DNA of 64,000 bases from Ceratorhiza oryzae-sativae (lineage: Eukaryota > Basidiomycota > Agaricomycetes > Cantharellales > Ceratobasidiaceae). The stretch lies in contig JARWMV010000232.1 of assembly GCA_030998015.1 (NCBI GenBank), positions 2,666,001-2,730,000 of the forward strand, written 5' to 3'. Within the stretch, counting starts at the first letter, position 1; each line of letters opens with the position of its first letter. The notes under the pieces were generated by a model. That model was not told the origin of the DNA. It saw nothing but the letters and a program-made list of their open reading frames with translations, and made no database searches. Positions 11,545-24,089 of this stretch are shown here, in pieces. Made by a program: the position numbers and the translations under genes.

Positions 11545-13750
11545 ATGGAGGAACCCAACTCCAACCACTTATCCCCTCCTCCTCTGTATTCTGAAGGCGC
11601 ACATCAGCCCGGGATTCAATCAGTCCTAAACGATGAGCAACCCCTGATTCTTGTCACTCCACCAGAAGGAAAGGAGTCGTTCCAGTCTGGGTTCCTCGGC
11701 TCAGACGGTGATGTTTCGTCTCTTGAAGGAGAGGTATCGGTCAAGGGCACGCCACTTGATAAATGGAATAAAGTGTATGTCCGCAGGTTGTTGCTTTTAT
11801 ATGAGTAAGCTGTAACTCCACCTTGCCCACAGCACAATCACCTTCAGGTCAGAGGAGAATGTTGGACCAAACAAGGTCGAGCTCGGGTTCTCCAAACATA
11901 CGCTATGGTCCCAGACCCAAGCCCCTTCGACCTCGACTAGCCCAGAGACGAGCACCATGCCCGCCGTTTTGCCGTTCTCTATTCGACTCGCATCCGACAC
12001 GCCACAATGCCTACACACCCCCAACTCTGCCATCTCGAACTGCCTTATCGTCACGCTCGAATCGTCAACTTTACCGCCAATTAGCAAGACGGTAGAAGTT
12101 CATACGCGTCGCTACACAACGGTCACCTCGCCCTATTTGGATGTCGCCCCTCGCCGTATCACACTCGATACTCCAACCCCGGTGACGGCAGAGGTGCCTC
12201 GAACGGTGTTCCGTTCCGGAGAGCCCATTCCTGTGTATTGGGAAGTGCCCCCGGCGGACGTGAATGTCATGGGCCGCGGTCTGAGGCTTCGAAACTTACG
12301 CGCCGAACTCGTGCGGCTTATTCGTCTCGATACGGGCGATTCGGAAGAAGAGACCGAGTCGATTAGCTCTGAAGACGAAACTGGATGGGCAATTGGCGAA
12401 CCAGATATGAGCATGTTTGCCAGTCCACCCCCAACCGCCGGGTTCGAAAAAGGCTCATCGATGCAGATGCAGCAAAGCCAGTATAGCACGTCAAGCTCAG
12501 TGTCCCCGAGTGGTTCGGTTCATTCGGCGATTGTGACTAGGTCGGGTGCGCCGGCGCGGTTACATCCTACCCGGACGGTTCGAGTACGACTTGTCTTGCA
12601 TGGTCTGTCACACGATCCCCACGCAGACATCCAGAGCGAGGAGAATACGCATGAAGTCTGCGCATCAATCTCCCAGACGACGCTGATGCATGATGTATCG
12701 TTTCATGTTATCCTGCGGGCGTCGTTTTTGGTCGACGGTCAAGAACAAACGGTTAAGGGGCGGATTCCTGTGACAATCATTCCGCGTGTTGCTCCTCAGG
12801 TTGAGGTGCCGGACGACCTTGGCCAAGCGTACATGAAGAAGCATGACAAGCCTCCCGCGCGCACTGTTCGGGCGGAGGACGCCGATCACGGTGAAGGACC
12901 AAGCACTGGGCCGCCTCCCGCGTTCGAGGACGGAAGTATTACACCTCTCATGGGCGTTGAACCCACTGCGCCGCCGCCCTTTGCTGAAGGACCTGGTCCA
13001 TATGGGCCCCCACCATTAGAGCCTAGCAGCTCTCAACTCCCAACATTTCATGAATCCGAGTCTCGCGCAAATGGTAATGGAATTATCACACCTGGTGGAA
13101 GTCGACTGCCGACATTTTTCGAGTCTGAGTCTGCTGCAGCCGCGGCGGCCGCTAGCTCTTCAAGAGAGCAGATTCTTCCTCCAGCTCCGTCTGGTACATT
13201 TGGTGAATGGGCGCAGACGGGGGACGAGGATAGCGGAATGGCACTGGTGTTCCCTGGTGAAGGAGCGTCGTATGGGTTTAGACCACAAGACCAGTTTGAT
13301 GGTCTAACATTGGGACTCGGAACAAGCGAACAAGGCTTACCCCCCGACCCTTCCATTTCTCATCCACATTCAGACGCTGTGCTGAGCCCCGACATCCTCG
13401 CAGACATCAATTCCGACCCTCCCCCACCACTCACCCCCCTCGGGGGCGATGCTGTCTCGAATTTAGCTATGAGGCTTCAGTTGCTGGCTGCTAACACATC
13501 TGATGCCAATGAGTCTGCGCCCCCTCCTCCCCCGCCCATGGATGATCCTGCAGATCCTCCACCAGGCATCAATGATCATTTCCGTCAGACTAGTAACCAC
13601 CCGGCTGGGAGTACCCTGTCTATTACCACCAACCCACAACCAGTCCCTGTAGACGGTGCACTACCACCATACCTTAACCCAGGAACGACACCAGCCGCAA
13701 CCGCTGGCCCACCCGCATATACCGATGTGCCGCCTAGAAGTTCATCATAA
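11545..13750 (+). CDS. Alpha-arrestin-like trafficking adaptor with PY motifs
   Basis: Two exons, 11545-11774 and 11833-13750, giving 715 residues. The N-terminal half reads as a beta-sandwich arrestin fold: TITFRSEENVGPNKVELGF, then P-F-S-I-R-L-A-S-D with a Cys pair, and T-V-F-R-S-G-E-P-I-P-V-Y-W. A later arrestin-C-like stretch ends near residue 360 with G-R-I-P-V-T-I-I-P-R. The rest is Pro/Ser-rich and disordered. PY-type motifs occur at both ends (PPPLY near residue 13, PPAY near the C-terminus). These motifs recruit Rsp5/Nedd4-type WW ubiquitin ligases, so an endocytic adaptor role is inferred. The start is the Met after a CT-rich leader; an upstream in-frame Met at 11395 is Cys/Arg-rich and unlikely to be used. 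Confidence 0.75.
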
Positions 13751-13991
13751 ACAAACCCTGGTTTGTCTGTATAACTGTAACGGGCCAATCCAATTATGTA
13801 AATTATTGAAATTAGCAATAACAGACAAAGCCGTTTAAGCTACTCTGTACGAAGACCCTCTATGCAGGATAGCATGCTGGATGGTGTAGTAAGACACCGC
13901 ATTTCTTGTTCGCTTGTCTCGAACAATTTGTTGAACCATTCCTGTGACTGTTTAGTCTGGAGGGAGCTCAATAATGCAATCTAGCTTGAAA

Positions 13992-14872
13992 TTAATTGAT
14001 ACTAACATCGATTCCCTTATAATCGAGGGGCTGCCACTTCTCTTCCTGTTCCTCCCGTATGATATTAAGCATTTCGCGACGAATCGCGCTCAAACCCCCA
14101 ACAATTTGTGCACCGGATTTGTCATCGGTTTTTCGCGCAGTGACCAAAACCTCCTTAGCGTCCGATTTTTTCTTTTCCTAAACATTATCATAAGTATGCG
14201 GGCGAAGTTTCTATCATATGGCTCACTTTGGGTGTTGCGGATGGCGGTGGTGCCGGCTCGTCTGGATCAGGAGGCGGGCCTTCATCGTCAGAGTCGCCAA
14301 CAGCACGGGTACGCTTTTGTTTCTTCGCCACTGCATCGAGGTATGTAAGGCTAGGCCTTAGTTGTTGCACATCCTGGATTCGATGCAAGTAAAGTTTCCC
14401 TGCACGAATGACATTAACATAAGTCAGGTACCGGGATGCGACACTCACCATCCCGGATGACGCCTAACATATAGACACCAGTATCTTTGGTCTTCTCACT
14501 TCTCAGTCTAACATCATCTAACCTTTTCTCCTCTCTTTCCCGCTCCTCGCGTTCATAATCTCGCTTCTTGCTTTTCATGGGCTCTTCACTCGGTCCAGCC
14601 TCTTCTGCATCCTCCTCTGCACGAGCCTGTCCCAATTCTTTTCCTCTCTCGGCATTCCAAACGTCCTCGCGAGTATCGTTTGGCACATGGACTTCATATC
14701 GACCGGTCTTAGGCTTGTGGCGAGCCTTGATTCGTTTACCCGTAGATTTGGCACCAGGGGAGACCTCAAGCGGGCGAGCAAGCAGAGGATATTGGAATAG
14801 ATGGAGATTTTGTTTCAAAGACTCAGACAAGTAAATAGGCATTGTGGTTTCAATAGGGTCGTCCTCGTCCAT
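13992..14872 (-). CDS. RPC37: RNA polymerase III subunit RPC5/RPC37 (Sin-like)
   Basis: Three exons: 14872-14449, 14399-14227, 14177-13992, giving 260 residues, close to yeast Rpc37. The N-terminus carries the family signature: an acidic D-E-D-D-P-I followed by T-M-P-I-Y-L-S and L-F-Q-Y-P-L. A charged Lys/Arg/Glu middle follows, then K-L-Y-L-H-R-I-Q-D-V-Q-Q-L-R-P. Rpc37 pairs with Rpc53 in a TFIIF-like module of Pol III that assists initiation and termination at tRNA and 5S genes. The Met at 14872 was chosen because the upstream in-frame extension has no family similarity and would overlap the promoter of the divergent TTL gene. Confidence 0.85.
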
Positions 14873-14945
14873 GATGGTCAACAAATTCAAGTGCATGGTG
14901 GCTGTGCTCATGTTAGATATACTCGTAAACTTGTTTCCAACCGCG
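14873..14945. promoter_or_regulatory. Compact bidirectional promoter, RPC37 / TTL gene
   Basis: Only 73 bp separate the two divergent start codons, so the core promoters and 5' leaders must overlap. No TATA box is apparent. Confidence 0.45.
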
Positions 14946-16505
14946 ATGAGGGATTTTGCGACATTTGTCACTTGGCAATCGGATCACATAAATGGACTCG
15001 TTCGAGAGGCACTTGGGAGCATATCCGGACCCCAGACGCTATCGAGCACGGAGCCTGATGAGAACACAGATCCTGGCTACCTGCTCCAATGGGCTACCTA
15101 CGATTCACTAGTGCATTCGCTCACACTTGAATATCCGAACAAAGTGCTTTCTTCATCCTATACTATTAGAAAGGCCCTTATAAGGAAGCATTTTCTTCAC
15201 CGAACTATCGTCAACTACCTTGCCAAGACACCTGATTCGGTGCTGCAACAAGCGACACCACGCACATGGCCGATTGAAATATCATTCGCGGACGAACTAG
15301 ATGAGCTTTGGAGTGACGAGTTATATGAGCTATCCGATAAATTAGAAAGGGAGAATAAGTGGTTTATTTTAAAACCTGGCATGGGTTCGTACTTGAATCA
15401 GACCTGGTAGCTCAAATTTAACCACCACAAATTCACAGCTGATCGTGGCCAAGGAATACGGATGTTCAATAGCCGAGATAGCTTGTATGCGATATTTGAA
15501 TCCTTTGAGGATGATAGCGATGACGATAATGAAGTAGAAGATGAAGCTGTTGTCCCAGAAGGCAACGATAGGACTGCAGTAATAACTTCACAACTTCGGC
15601 ATTTCGTGATTCAGGTGATTCTCTGCTCAAACATCCGCTTCTCACGGTTTCATGTCCAACTGAGGCTCGCATATAGGAATACTTGGACACACCACTACTT
15701 GTGGACCCGTCTCAAGCCAAGGTATCATCTTTCCAGGCCCCGCCACGGGGCTGCAAGGGCGCAAAGTACGCAGTCACTGGAAAGTAGATCATGACGTTCG
15801 GTGACATATTTTTCGTTTGATTCAGTTTCACCTCCGAGTTTATTGCGTGGCATCGGGTGCCCTAAAGTTATACATGTGTCCGAATATCCTCGCGCTCTTT
15901 TCTGGAGTCACCTACACACCACCACAACCTGGTCCCGATGATGACCCAAATAACATTGATCTCTCTCCTCACCTAACGAATACGGCTCTTCAGGACCATG
16001 TGCATGAATCGAGCGTGCGACTGTTAAGGGAGCTCGTTGGTTGCACTGTCTTATCGGGACCTTCAGCCGGGGAAGTAGTTTTGTCTGAAGGGGACATGAC
16101 CGGAATTGAAGACCAGGTAGCCGCAATATTAGGGGAGACATTCAGGGCTGCTCTTGCGAGCTCCGTTCACTTCCAGGTGAGCAGTTATCTATACGCTCCC
16201 TTGATCTGGTGCTCAATGACCGATAGGTTCTACCTAATGCGTTTGAACTTTTTGGAGTGGATCTGCTAGTTACCCATATCCCCGGAAAGGACACTTCAAA
16301 ATTTCAAGTTAACCTACTTGAAATTAATGCGGAGCCAGCGATTGAGCTGACTGGTGCAAGACTTAATTGGATTCTGGTCGATCTATTTAAAGGAATTGCA
16401 CATAGCTGCATTAAACCGTTCTTCGACGAAGGCGTGGATACGACCCAGGAGTCGAAGCAGTGGTTGCGAAAATGTCTCGACGTTGAAGTTAGAGGATACA
16501 AGTGA
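14946..16505 (+). CDS. Tubulin-tyrosine ligase (TTL) domain protein
   Basis: Five exons: 14946-15384, 15439-15614, 15677-15772, 15826-16176, 16227-16505 (446 residues). ATP-grasp TTL motifs are clear: W-F-I-L-K-P-G-M/A-D-R-G-Q-G-I-R across the first intron, F-V-I-Q-E-Y-L across the second, F-H-L-R-V-Y-C-V-A-S in exon 4 and L-L-E-I-N-A-E-P-A-I near the C-terminus. The closest known type is the fungal TTL-like protein of the yeast Pby1 group, whose substrate is not settled; amino-acid ligation to a protein tail is the family reaction. An acidic insert (EDDSDDDNEVEDE) lies between the second and third motifs. The third intron uses a weak donor (gtcact) chosen to keep the frame. Confidence 0.85.
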
Positions 16506-16995
16506 AAATAGAACAAATAATCGATATATTTCCTACCCTTCGTGAGGCATGCCGTAAGACCCTTAAAACATGGCCTATAACCCCGCTCCCAATTCCATCA
16601 AAGCACTCAAGGACCACGGTTGTATCAGCCCGTCTACTGCTTGGTCGACACGGCACTAGCCCCTCATGATGGGCGCTCCTTGCTCGCCGGATTGACCAAT
16701 GCGAGACTTGGCATCACTTCGAGAGGCGCGACAGGGCACGATATCCCGCATGCTACCTCCGGCTGGGCTTGGTTGGCATCAGATTCACAGCACCCAATGA
16801 AGATATGGGTAGCTACGTTAAAAGCTTCCTCCTACTTAACATTCAAGCGATGCTACGCATTTCTGAAAAGCTATGACCGGGTACCCCGAAGCCAAGTGTC
16901 CTTAGCACTCCGAAACGCCCGCATACACGGCATATAAAATAGAGCATTTTTATGCTATCTCACCGCCATCCTCGCTGCCCCCCCTCTATTATAAA

Positions 16996-17251
16996 ATGAT
17001 CTTCTCCTTCAAATCAGCTGTCTTTGCCGTTTTGGCACTCGCTTTCTCGGTAAACGCTGTCCTGCTGTGTTAGACACTCGTTGTCACGCCCGTAACGGAT
17101 ACTGCAACCCATATTCTTCTGAAAACTGTCCGACTTGTTGTTTCCCTGAACAGTGCAGTATGTTACACTCATGCGATTCGAGATTATCCGCTCATAGTAA
17201 TATATTTCAGTTGGCAAGCCTTGTGAAGAAAAATGCGATGAATGGCCGTAG
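16996..17251 (+). CDS. Small secreted cysteine-rich protein, probable 1-nt frame break
   Basis: The ATG at 16996 opens a textbook signal peptide (basic start, then F-A-V-L-A-L-A-F-S-V-N-A). Downstream a dense Cys pattern is read in a different frame: R-C-H, G-Y-C, N-C-P-T-C-C, E-Q-C, then across a GT-AG intron (17158-17210) K-P-C-E-E-K-C-D-E-W-P-stop at 17249. The mature part is only about 50 residues with about ten Cys, the profile of a secreted effector-like or defence-related peptide. Signal and mature part are out of register near 17055-17065, so one base is missing or the allele is broken. No family was recognised. A TATA-like tataaa overlaps the ATG itself, which is odd. Confidence 0.5.
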
Positions 17252-19699
17252 GCACAGCTCCACAGCCAAATATCTTGGTATATGAGGGGTTTTGCCTTTC
17301 ACCAACAACAGATAAAAGAAAGTTGATTGTTTACTTCGAATCGGTTTTCTATCTGTTTGAATCAAGAAATTCCGAGATTGGATGCGAGTCAGGGTTTATA
17401 TGCACATATTTGCATACTCCAGAAACCCAAAGTCGGAGTGAAGTGGCACCTGCAAAGAACTGAGTTAGGGAACGAGGAGCAAAGGCTTTGTTAGCTAGGT
17501 GCAAGCTTCCCCATAGCTCAGCGCTTTCGAAATCGCTACTGTAGCTCTAGGTTCAAACGCGCTCTGAGTAATTCCGTCTTGTTATTTCAGCCAAAGTGCT
17601 CCCGGGCTTTGTAGTGAAGAAGAATTGTCAACGCATCCTCATACCCGCGCAAAGATCATCGGCCAGTGACAGTAACATAATACTCTAGACTGTTGAGAAT
17701 GCTTAGAGCATGATTGAGAGTGGGTTCGAGTCGTCTAAACCACATGTGTGTCCGCTTAAGCTACGCCTTCTATCAGTAATCTCAAATAGCACTGAGCAAG
17801 GGAGTGACTATGAGTTGCTGCACATCCAGAAGACCATGCATAGAGTTGGTATTGGCAACCCGTTCACTTGGTGGATCATTTGAACATCGGTGCTGCGGAG
17901 CGGTGCTGATACGAACATCCTTTTGAGGGGAGCCCTCTGCTTTCCGAGGTCGTAATATTGACTAACCTTAACGGAAAGCACCCTCGTTCGTGGAAAAATG
18001 CTTATCCTGTAGACGTCTTTGATTTCAGCGTCGAAATCTCTCTGGATTTCTCTGAAGACCGTATGGAAGCATATAGTAAACCGATCTAGGTGGCACTCTT
18101 GCGGCTGCGAGATCCCACCCCCGCAAGCACAACGTGAACTCGACGACATTGGGTGCCACGAGATACCTTCCCTGCCCGATCGTACATGTGGACTACAAGT
18201 ACACACTCTAAGCCAGAAGTCGACGCATCGCCTCGGTTATGCTCATGCATGGTATGGATCTACGCGGGAAAGACAAATCAAACCTGGCAACTTGCCACGT
18301 TCTGTCAGAGTCGGCATCGGTTGCCTGATGTTCAGTAAGCCCACACGTATCTAATTTTGGATTACCAGGATAACGGAAGCTTCACTTGTGTTCAAAATAA
18401 CAGTTTTGTGGACAAATTTGGCCTAATCGCACTCATTTTGCTCGTAGCCGACGATCGCCAAGCCTGAAATGACCTTCTCTCGGTGTCGCATGAGAAGTCA
18501 ACGATGTCGGAGAAATACAACTATCTTTCATAGTCTCGAATTTATAGACCTACTTGAACCGCAAAAGCCTAGCGTGGTGGCGCAGAGGCTGGAATTGCAT
18601 TTCCAAGGCTGTGTTTCGTCGTAGTGATGCATGTGTAGCTAATGCGCATACGTAACATTTCTGACCATATGCATTCAGCTGAGAATGTAAAGTCAGTCAA
18701 ATTCGATCAGTACTGGACAATTTAGACTCTGGGGTGTTCCTAAACTATGTTCGCACAAACGTTTATGGCCAACGGTAGGTTTATCATCGCTCTGGCCGAA
18801 TAAAACACTCTCTGTATAGTTATATTACTACTCAGCTTGAGTATAACCCAAGCAGGGTAAAAAGCATTATGTTTGCCAAGTCTGCCCTTGTTTACGACAA
18901 CAAGACCAAACAGTCCAACGCCTATGACATTGAGTACGAAGCACGTTGGCATTTTTGTTTATCATAACTATGCCTGTGAATCGGATATGCGATGTTCTGA
19001 GGGCTGTAAGAAGGTACCATCGGCTTGGCATTCTTTCATCTTGACGGACAGCGAGTCTCGAAGCTTTGCTTTGTGCACCCGTCGTTCAGCGGGTAGCCGG
19101 ATGTCCAATGAACGCCTCTTGATAGATCGGAAGTCGCATGCCGCCGTCGATATGCTGGGAACGAAGACTCGGAACGCAATCGTAGGGCGAGTTCACGGCA
19201 TGCAGTCGCGATAAACCCCGCATGAGTTATCGACCCCAAGGGACTCGATTTGTGGTTGGAGAAATCCGGGGCGCCACAGGCCTTAATCCCGTCCTCGATC
19301 TTCCGCATGAAAGGCTTCCGTTCGTAGCCGAGCCTCATTCCTACACGGCGCGAAGGCACCCGTGCTGAAAAAACATTTAGCGAGCGGATTCGATCGTGCC
19401 TTGCTGTGAATAGAACCAGAAATCTGAACCTGGCCAGAGTTGCTGAAATGAATTACCAGGCATCGGTGTTAAAATGGACGATGGCAGGCTGTCCACGCGG
19501 GGCATGGCGAGTACGAAGCGTGGCCCCATCAAAGAAGGCGAGTCGGGGCTAAAAATACACACGCCCAGATCATTGGTGCCGGTTGGTGATGCCGCCATCC
19601 CATTCGCCGGTCAGCTGATAGGAGACATGGGCTTCCTGGCCCTATAAAGCGCGCCTGGCGGGCTCGAGTGGCGGCCTTGCCCTTCTCCTCTGCACCACC
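17252..19699. other. Gene-poor intergenic region (2.4 kb)
   Basis: Both strands show only short ORFs without motifs or coherent exon chains. Two weakly tRNA-like stretches were examined and rejected. The last ~80 bp before 19700 are C/T-rich and probably the leader of the transporter gene. Confidence 0.5.
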
Positions 19700-21740
19700 A
19701 TGGCCCCTGCGTTCCTCCGGAACCTCGTCCCCGTTCGCGAGAAGACCGAGCGTCAAGAGTCGCTCCTTACGACGCTCGGAAAGCTCACGTTTGTGCAGTG
19801 GGCGCTCTTCTTCTCGGGGTACGTCGTCGCTTCATCTGCCGTGTGGACTAGACTTGACACTCTGTCACCAGGTGGCTCGCTTGGACATGCGACGCAATCG
19901 ACTTCTTCAGCGTCTCCCTAAGCGTGACACGCCTGACTGAGCAGTTTGGCAAGACCACGAACGACCTCGTAGGTTACAACATTGGCGGCTTGAGCACGCA
20001 TTTACCTATTTCTCCAACAGACGACCTCGATCACGCTCACTCTTCTCTTCCGGTCTCTGGGTGCCGTCGTATTCGGTGTCATCTCTGACCGCTATGGCCG
20101 CAAGTGGCCACTGGTCTGCAATCTTCTACTCTGCTGCGGTATGCCATCCCATTCAGTCGCATAGAAAAGTTCGGCTTCTAATCACCCTTGGCAGTCCTCG
20201 AGCTCGGATCTGCATTTGTCAACACTTTCCAGCAGTTCTTGGCCTGTCGCTCCTTGTTTGGTGTCGCCATGGGTGGCATTTGGGGACTCTGTAAGTGAAA
20301 TTAAACCGCAGCCTCTGAGTGAATTTGTCTTCTCATGCCCTTTCTTGTATCCAGCGGCGTCCACTGCCCTCGAGAACATGCCCGTCGAAGCCCGTGGTCT
20401 AGTGAGCGGAGTGCTTCAGCAAGGATATGCGGTTGGCTATTTGATTGCGGCTGTCGTCAATCTCGGTCTAGTTCCCCACAACCCCCACAGTTGGCGTGCG
20501 CTCTTCTGGTTCGGAGCTGCTGTCAGCTTTTTTGCGGCGGTCATTCGCGCATGCTTGCCCGAATCTGCGGTCTTCTTGCGCGCTAAAGCCGCTCGAAAGG
20601 CTGCGGAACAGCGTGGTGACGCTAAGACTGGTCCGAGCAAAACTAGGTAGGCAGAAAAGGATGCCATACATTCAAATGCGGCTAACTCAATTTGGTGTAG
20701 GGTATTCCTCCATGAGACAAAGCAGATGCTCAAGACCCATTGGTTGCTTTGCATATATGCTGTGCTCCTGATGAGCGGCTTCAACTTCCTCAGCCACGGT
20801 TCCCAGGACCTCTACCCTACCTATCTCCAAAAGTCCAAGCTGCTGACACCCCACCAGTCCACTGTCGCAACCATCATTGGGAACTGTGGAGCCATTGTGT
20901 GCGTTTAGATTCCCACGCTTGACCAAGACAGGCACTAATGATAGCTACTCTCCTATCTAGGGGTGGCGTTGTTGCCGGATACTCCTCGCAATACATTGGT
21001 CGCCGTCTGACGATCATCATCTTTGTCCTCCTCGTTGGAGCTTTCATTCCGCTATGGATCTTGCCCGACGGCTTTAGCAAGCTCGCTGCTGGCGCCTTCT
21101 GCGTCCAGTTTGGCGTACAAGGTGCATGGGGAGTCATTCCCATCTTTTTGGCGGAGATGAGCCCTCCAGCGTTCCGTGCAACGTTCCCTGGTGTGGCCTA
21201 TCAGCTTGGCAACGTGAGTGAACGAGTCTTGTTGGCAGACAGGGGTGCTGATCGGATCCCATCAGATGGTCTCTTCTGCTTCTGCACAGATCGAAGCCAG
21301 TAAGTTTAGCTCTAGCTCGACGGTGGGACAAGGGCTGATGCATATATTGTTTCCAGCTGGGGGTGATCATCTCAGGACAACCGTTCATGGCAAAGATGTG
21401 CCCGACTATGCCAAGGTTCAAGGCATCTTCCTTGGTGTCGTCGCGGCCTATATCATCGTCGTCACCATCTTTGGACCCGAGTACGTTGTGTCTCCCTGCC
21501 CCATCGTCCATGGTCTGATTGTTGTTCTGTACAGGCACCACGGCTCCGAGTTTGAGAAGCACAAGACAGCCTTTGAGGAAGGCGGAGGAGACGACAATGC
21601 TTATGTGATGAAGATGTCTTGGGCAACACTCATCGTGCCCACGGTATTGAAGAGGGTCCGCGCGAGAAGGACAAGGCTCGGGACTCGGGCAGCTTTGACG
21701 AGAGCCCGAAGCAAGAAGTGCAGCAGATTGAAAAGGCCTA
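19700..21740 (+). CDS. JEN1: JEN1-type monocarboxylate/proton symporter (MFS)
   Basis: Ten exons by hand: 19700-19818, 19872-19968, 20021-20138, 20195-20290, 20355-20646, 20701-20898, 20961-21213, 21266-21299, 21357-about 21482, about 21535-21740. It reads as a 12-TM major facilitator with the loop motif S-D-R-Y-G-R-K. The diagnostic Jen1 signature N-x-x-S-H-x-S-Q-D-x-x-x-T is exact (NFLSHGSQDLYPT, near 20780). Jen1 imports lactate, pyruvate and acetate with protons across the plasma membrane; substrate choice here is inferred from that motif. The C-terminal tail needs either a 50-nt intron starting near 21605 or one restored base to end Q-Q-I-E-K-A-stop at 21740. Straight reading instead gives a basic tail to 21856. 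Confidence 0.87.
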
Positions 21741-22441
21741 AGGGCTTGTCATTTTCCCGAGCCACTCGTGAGATTTTATGTCCTTTCTTCTTGTCTTGTA
21801 ATATATCTGTAAAAGAGAAGTGCTATCGAGAAGATTTTTTTGGATTGCTGTTGTGAAGGCGGGAAAGAAAAACATCTTGAATAACAAAAAGCCGCAAATC
21901 ATTGATTATACCCATGAGTTTTGTGTTCTCCAGGGAAGACGTGTAAGGAATCGAATGCACACCAGGTTAAGGTGAGGGCTATTAGCGGGGTTAGGGTGTT
22001 TAGATCGACACTTTAGTGTAGCACGCATATTGCGCCTGTTCAAGTTCCGTCCGTTGGTTGACAGAAAAAGGCAATGAACCAGAAAGTCAATTCTGCTTGA
22101 TGGAGTGATCGGATTCCATTTGTATCAACATCGGGCCGTGTTTGTCATTTGTACGTTATTTTCCCAAGATAGAAATTGTTGTTGGCAAGCTTGACGCCGC
22201 TTAGTACATCCTATCGGCTAATAGAACTAGCTACAGCGTGAATTGCATTGCCATAGCACAAGTAGTTCTTGATTGATGCAGATAAACCGGTTCCTAACAT
22301 AGCGATTACGAGCAAAATACCAAAAAAAAAGGTGTTGCATGGAACTAAAATATTCACTTGAACAAAATCGTGCAGGGGGGCGGGAGGGCCAGTGAGAGAG
22401 AGGGAGGGGAGGGCAAAGGATGGGGGGTAGATGCGAGGAAC
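21741..22441. other. Convergent 3' intergenic region
   Basis: Lies between the stop codons of the JEN1-type gene and the Nem1-like gene. AT-richer than the genes, with homopolymer runs (poly-A near 22322, G-rich near 22375). No ORF with motifs was seen. Confidence 0.5.
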
Positions 22442-24089
22442 TTAAAACCCACGCAAGCCAAGGACATGTCGAACGTCGGACGTAAACCTAAGCGAGTCAA
22501 GTACGGGAAGCAAGTCCAAGAGTGCTTCATCTCCGGGATCTGATATCCATCCTTCGATCGGGATACCATTGGCTGAGATGAACAAGCGATTGGGTTAGAA
22601 TGACGACAGTGCGAAAGTGGGTAGGTATAGGGCTCAAATAGAAGGGGAGGGCTTACCTGCGTTTATGCTATAGCTCGCCGGCGAGTTGTCTATCAGACAT
22701 ATGCGGCTGAGGTCTTGCTCAATGATGGACAGGTCTTTGGTATATTGCCCGCTTGGGAGCTGTGTGCATGACTAAAAACGGGATAAGTTATAGGAAAGAA
22801 AAGACTAAACAGGGACTTGCCTCTCGAAATAATCGACGAGAAAACATGCCTCGACCCGCGTCCAACCAATCTATCACAGGATCCGCATATTCGGGCATAG
22901 ATGCAGTGAATATAACGAGTGTATACCACGACGAGACCTATCCAAGAAATTCGTTACATTGAAGAACAAAACACATAGAGCCTTGACGTACCTTGCGCAA
23001 GAAGAAATCGACAAACGGTCGCTTGTACACATGGTACAGCGTGCTCCGTCCACCAAGTACAACCTCAATCATATGTCCTGCACCCTGTTTCCTGCCTCCG
23101 CCAAACAGCCCAGATAAGCCAAGAAGGCCACCGCCGCCCATAGATCCATGCGAGTGCATTGCGCGCGAAGTGGAGTGAATGAGCGTTTCGTCCAGGTCGA
23201 GTACGAGCGTTTTGGTCTTTTGAAGCGCGGTCGGTCTGCGGATCGGGGGCGTGGATGCACGAGAGGGCAAAATCGGAGCGGATGGCGTGAGGAGCGAGGT
23301 GGAGAGCGGGTTGGGGAGCAACGTGGACGACGCTCGTGGTCTAGTCGTTGAAATGACGGATGCGACGGGCGTGGATGAGAGCGCCGGGAGTGAGGGTGTT
23401 CGTATTCGGTTTGCGTTTGTCTGTCGTACATCTCGGTCTGACGGTTCTGCGAGCTCTGCGGGCGAAACAACGGGCGTTAGGGGCTTGTTAAAGCGTGAGC
23501 GGGGCGTGCGCTTGGTCAGCACTTGCACATTGTCGAACGATATTCGCCTTGCGGTCGTAGTCCTAGGGGGTTCAGGGGCTCGAGTGACGAGCGGGTCGTC
23601 TTGCTCGTCCTCGATGTCGTCCTCGCCGTCCTCCTTTTCGTCTGAAGTGTCGACGGCAAGCAGGCCAAAGTTGTGTCGGACCCGTTTCCAGAGGGGGAGA
23701 AGCGTCCAGAGTGTGCACAGACCGTGCCATATGCTAATGAGCAGTCGGACGAGGATGAACCGCTTTCGTCGTGGGCGCGATGGGGATGGAGGTGGGTCCG
23801 AGCTGGCCGGGGTAGAGGTGGTGTCGGGTAGAGTGGCTGCTGGCGATGGTATTTGGGCTTCAGGCGTGTCGTCAGCTATCGTGGAGTTTCCGTTTACCGA
23901 CGTGGACGAGCGGGTGCGGCTGAGCGACTTGGTGGTGCGCTGGGTCTTTGGGGCCAAGCCACGCCCCAGTTGAATGTCGAGGTCGTCCTGAGAGCGCGAC
24001 AGCAGCGAGGCGGGCTCTGTCTTCGTCGGCGTCGTCGGCTGGCTGGCGATTGCATCGTACTGGCGCGAAATGTAGCCGAGCGTATTCAT
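22442..24089 (-). CDS. NEM1: Nem1-like HAD phosphatase (NIF/FCP1 domain)
   Basis: Four exons: 24089-22992, 22937-22821, 22771-22657, 22572-22442 (486 residues). The catalytic DxDx(T) motif is [11 protein letters not shown] (near 23190). NIF blocks follow: [25 protein letters not shown] and I-D-N-S-P-A-S-Y-S. The long N-terminal part is Ser/Thr/Pro-rich with a hydrophobic stretch ([19 protein letters not shown]) that could anchor it in the ER/nuclear envelope, as in Nem1. Nem1-Spo7 dephosphorylates the lipin Pah1 and so controls phospholipid versus triglyceride synthesis; this role is inferred. The second intron (22820-22772) starts GCAAGT, a GC-AG intron. Confidence 0.88.

Noticed and set aside
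17690..17760. B-box-like gggttcgagtc
   Set aside because: No matching A box and no cloverleaf in the preceding 60 nt.
18565..18640. tRNA-like stretch (tggcgcagaggctgg resembles an A box, stem-like segments follow)
   Set aside because: No convincing B box, no 7-bp acceptor stem and no balanced anticodon stem with a 7-nt loop could be built.
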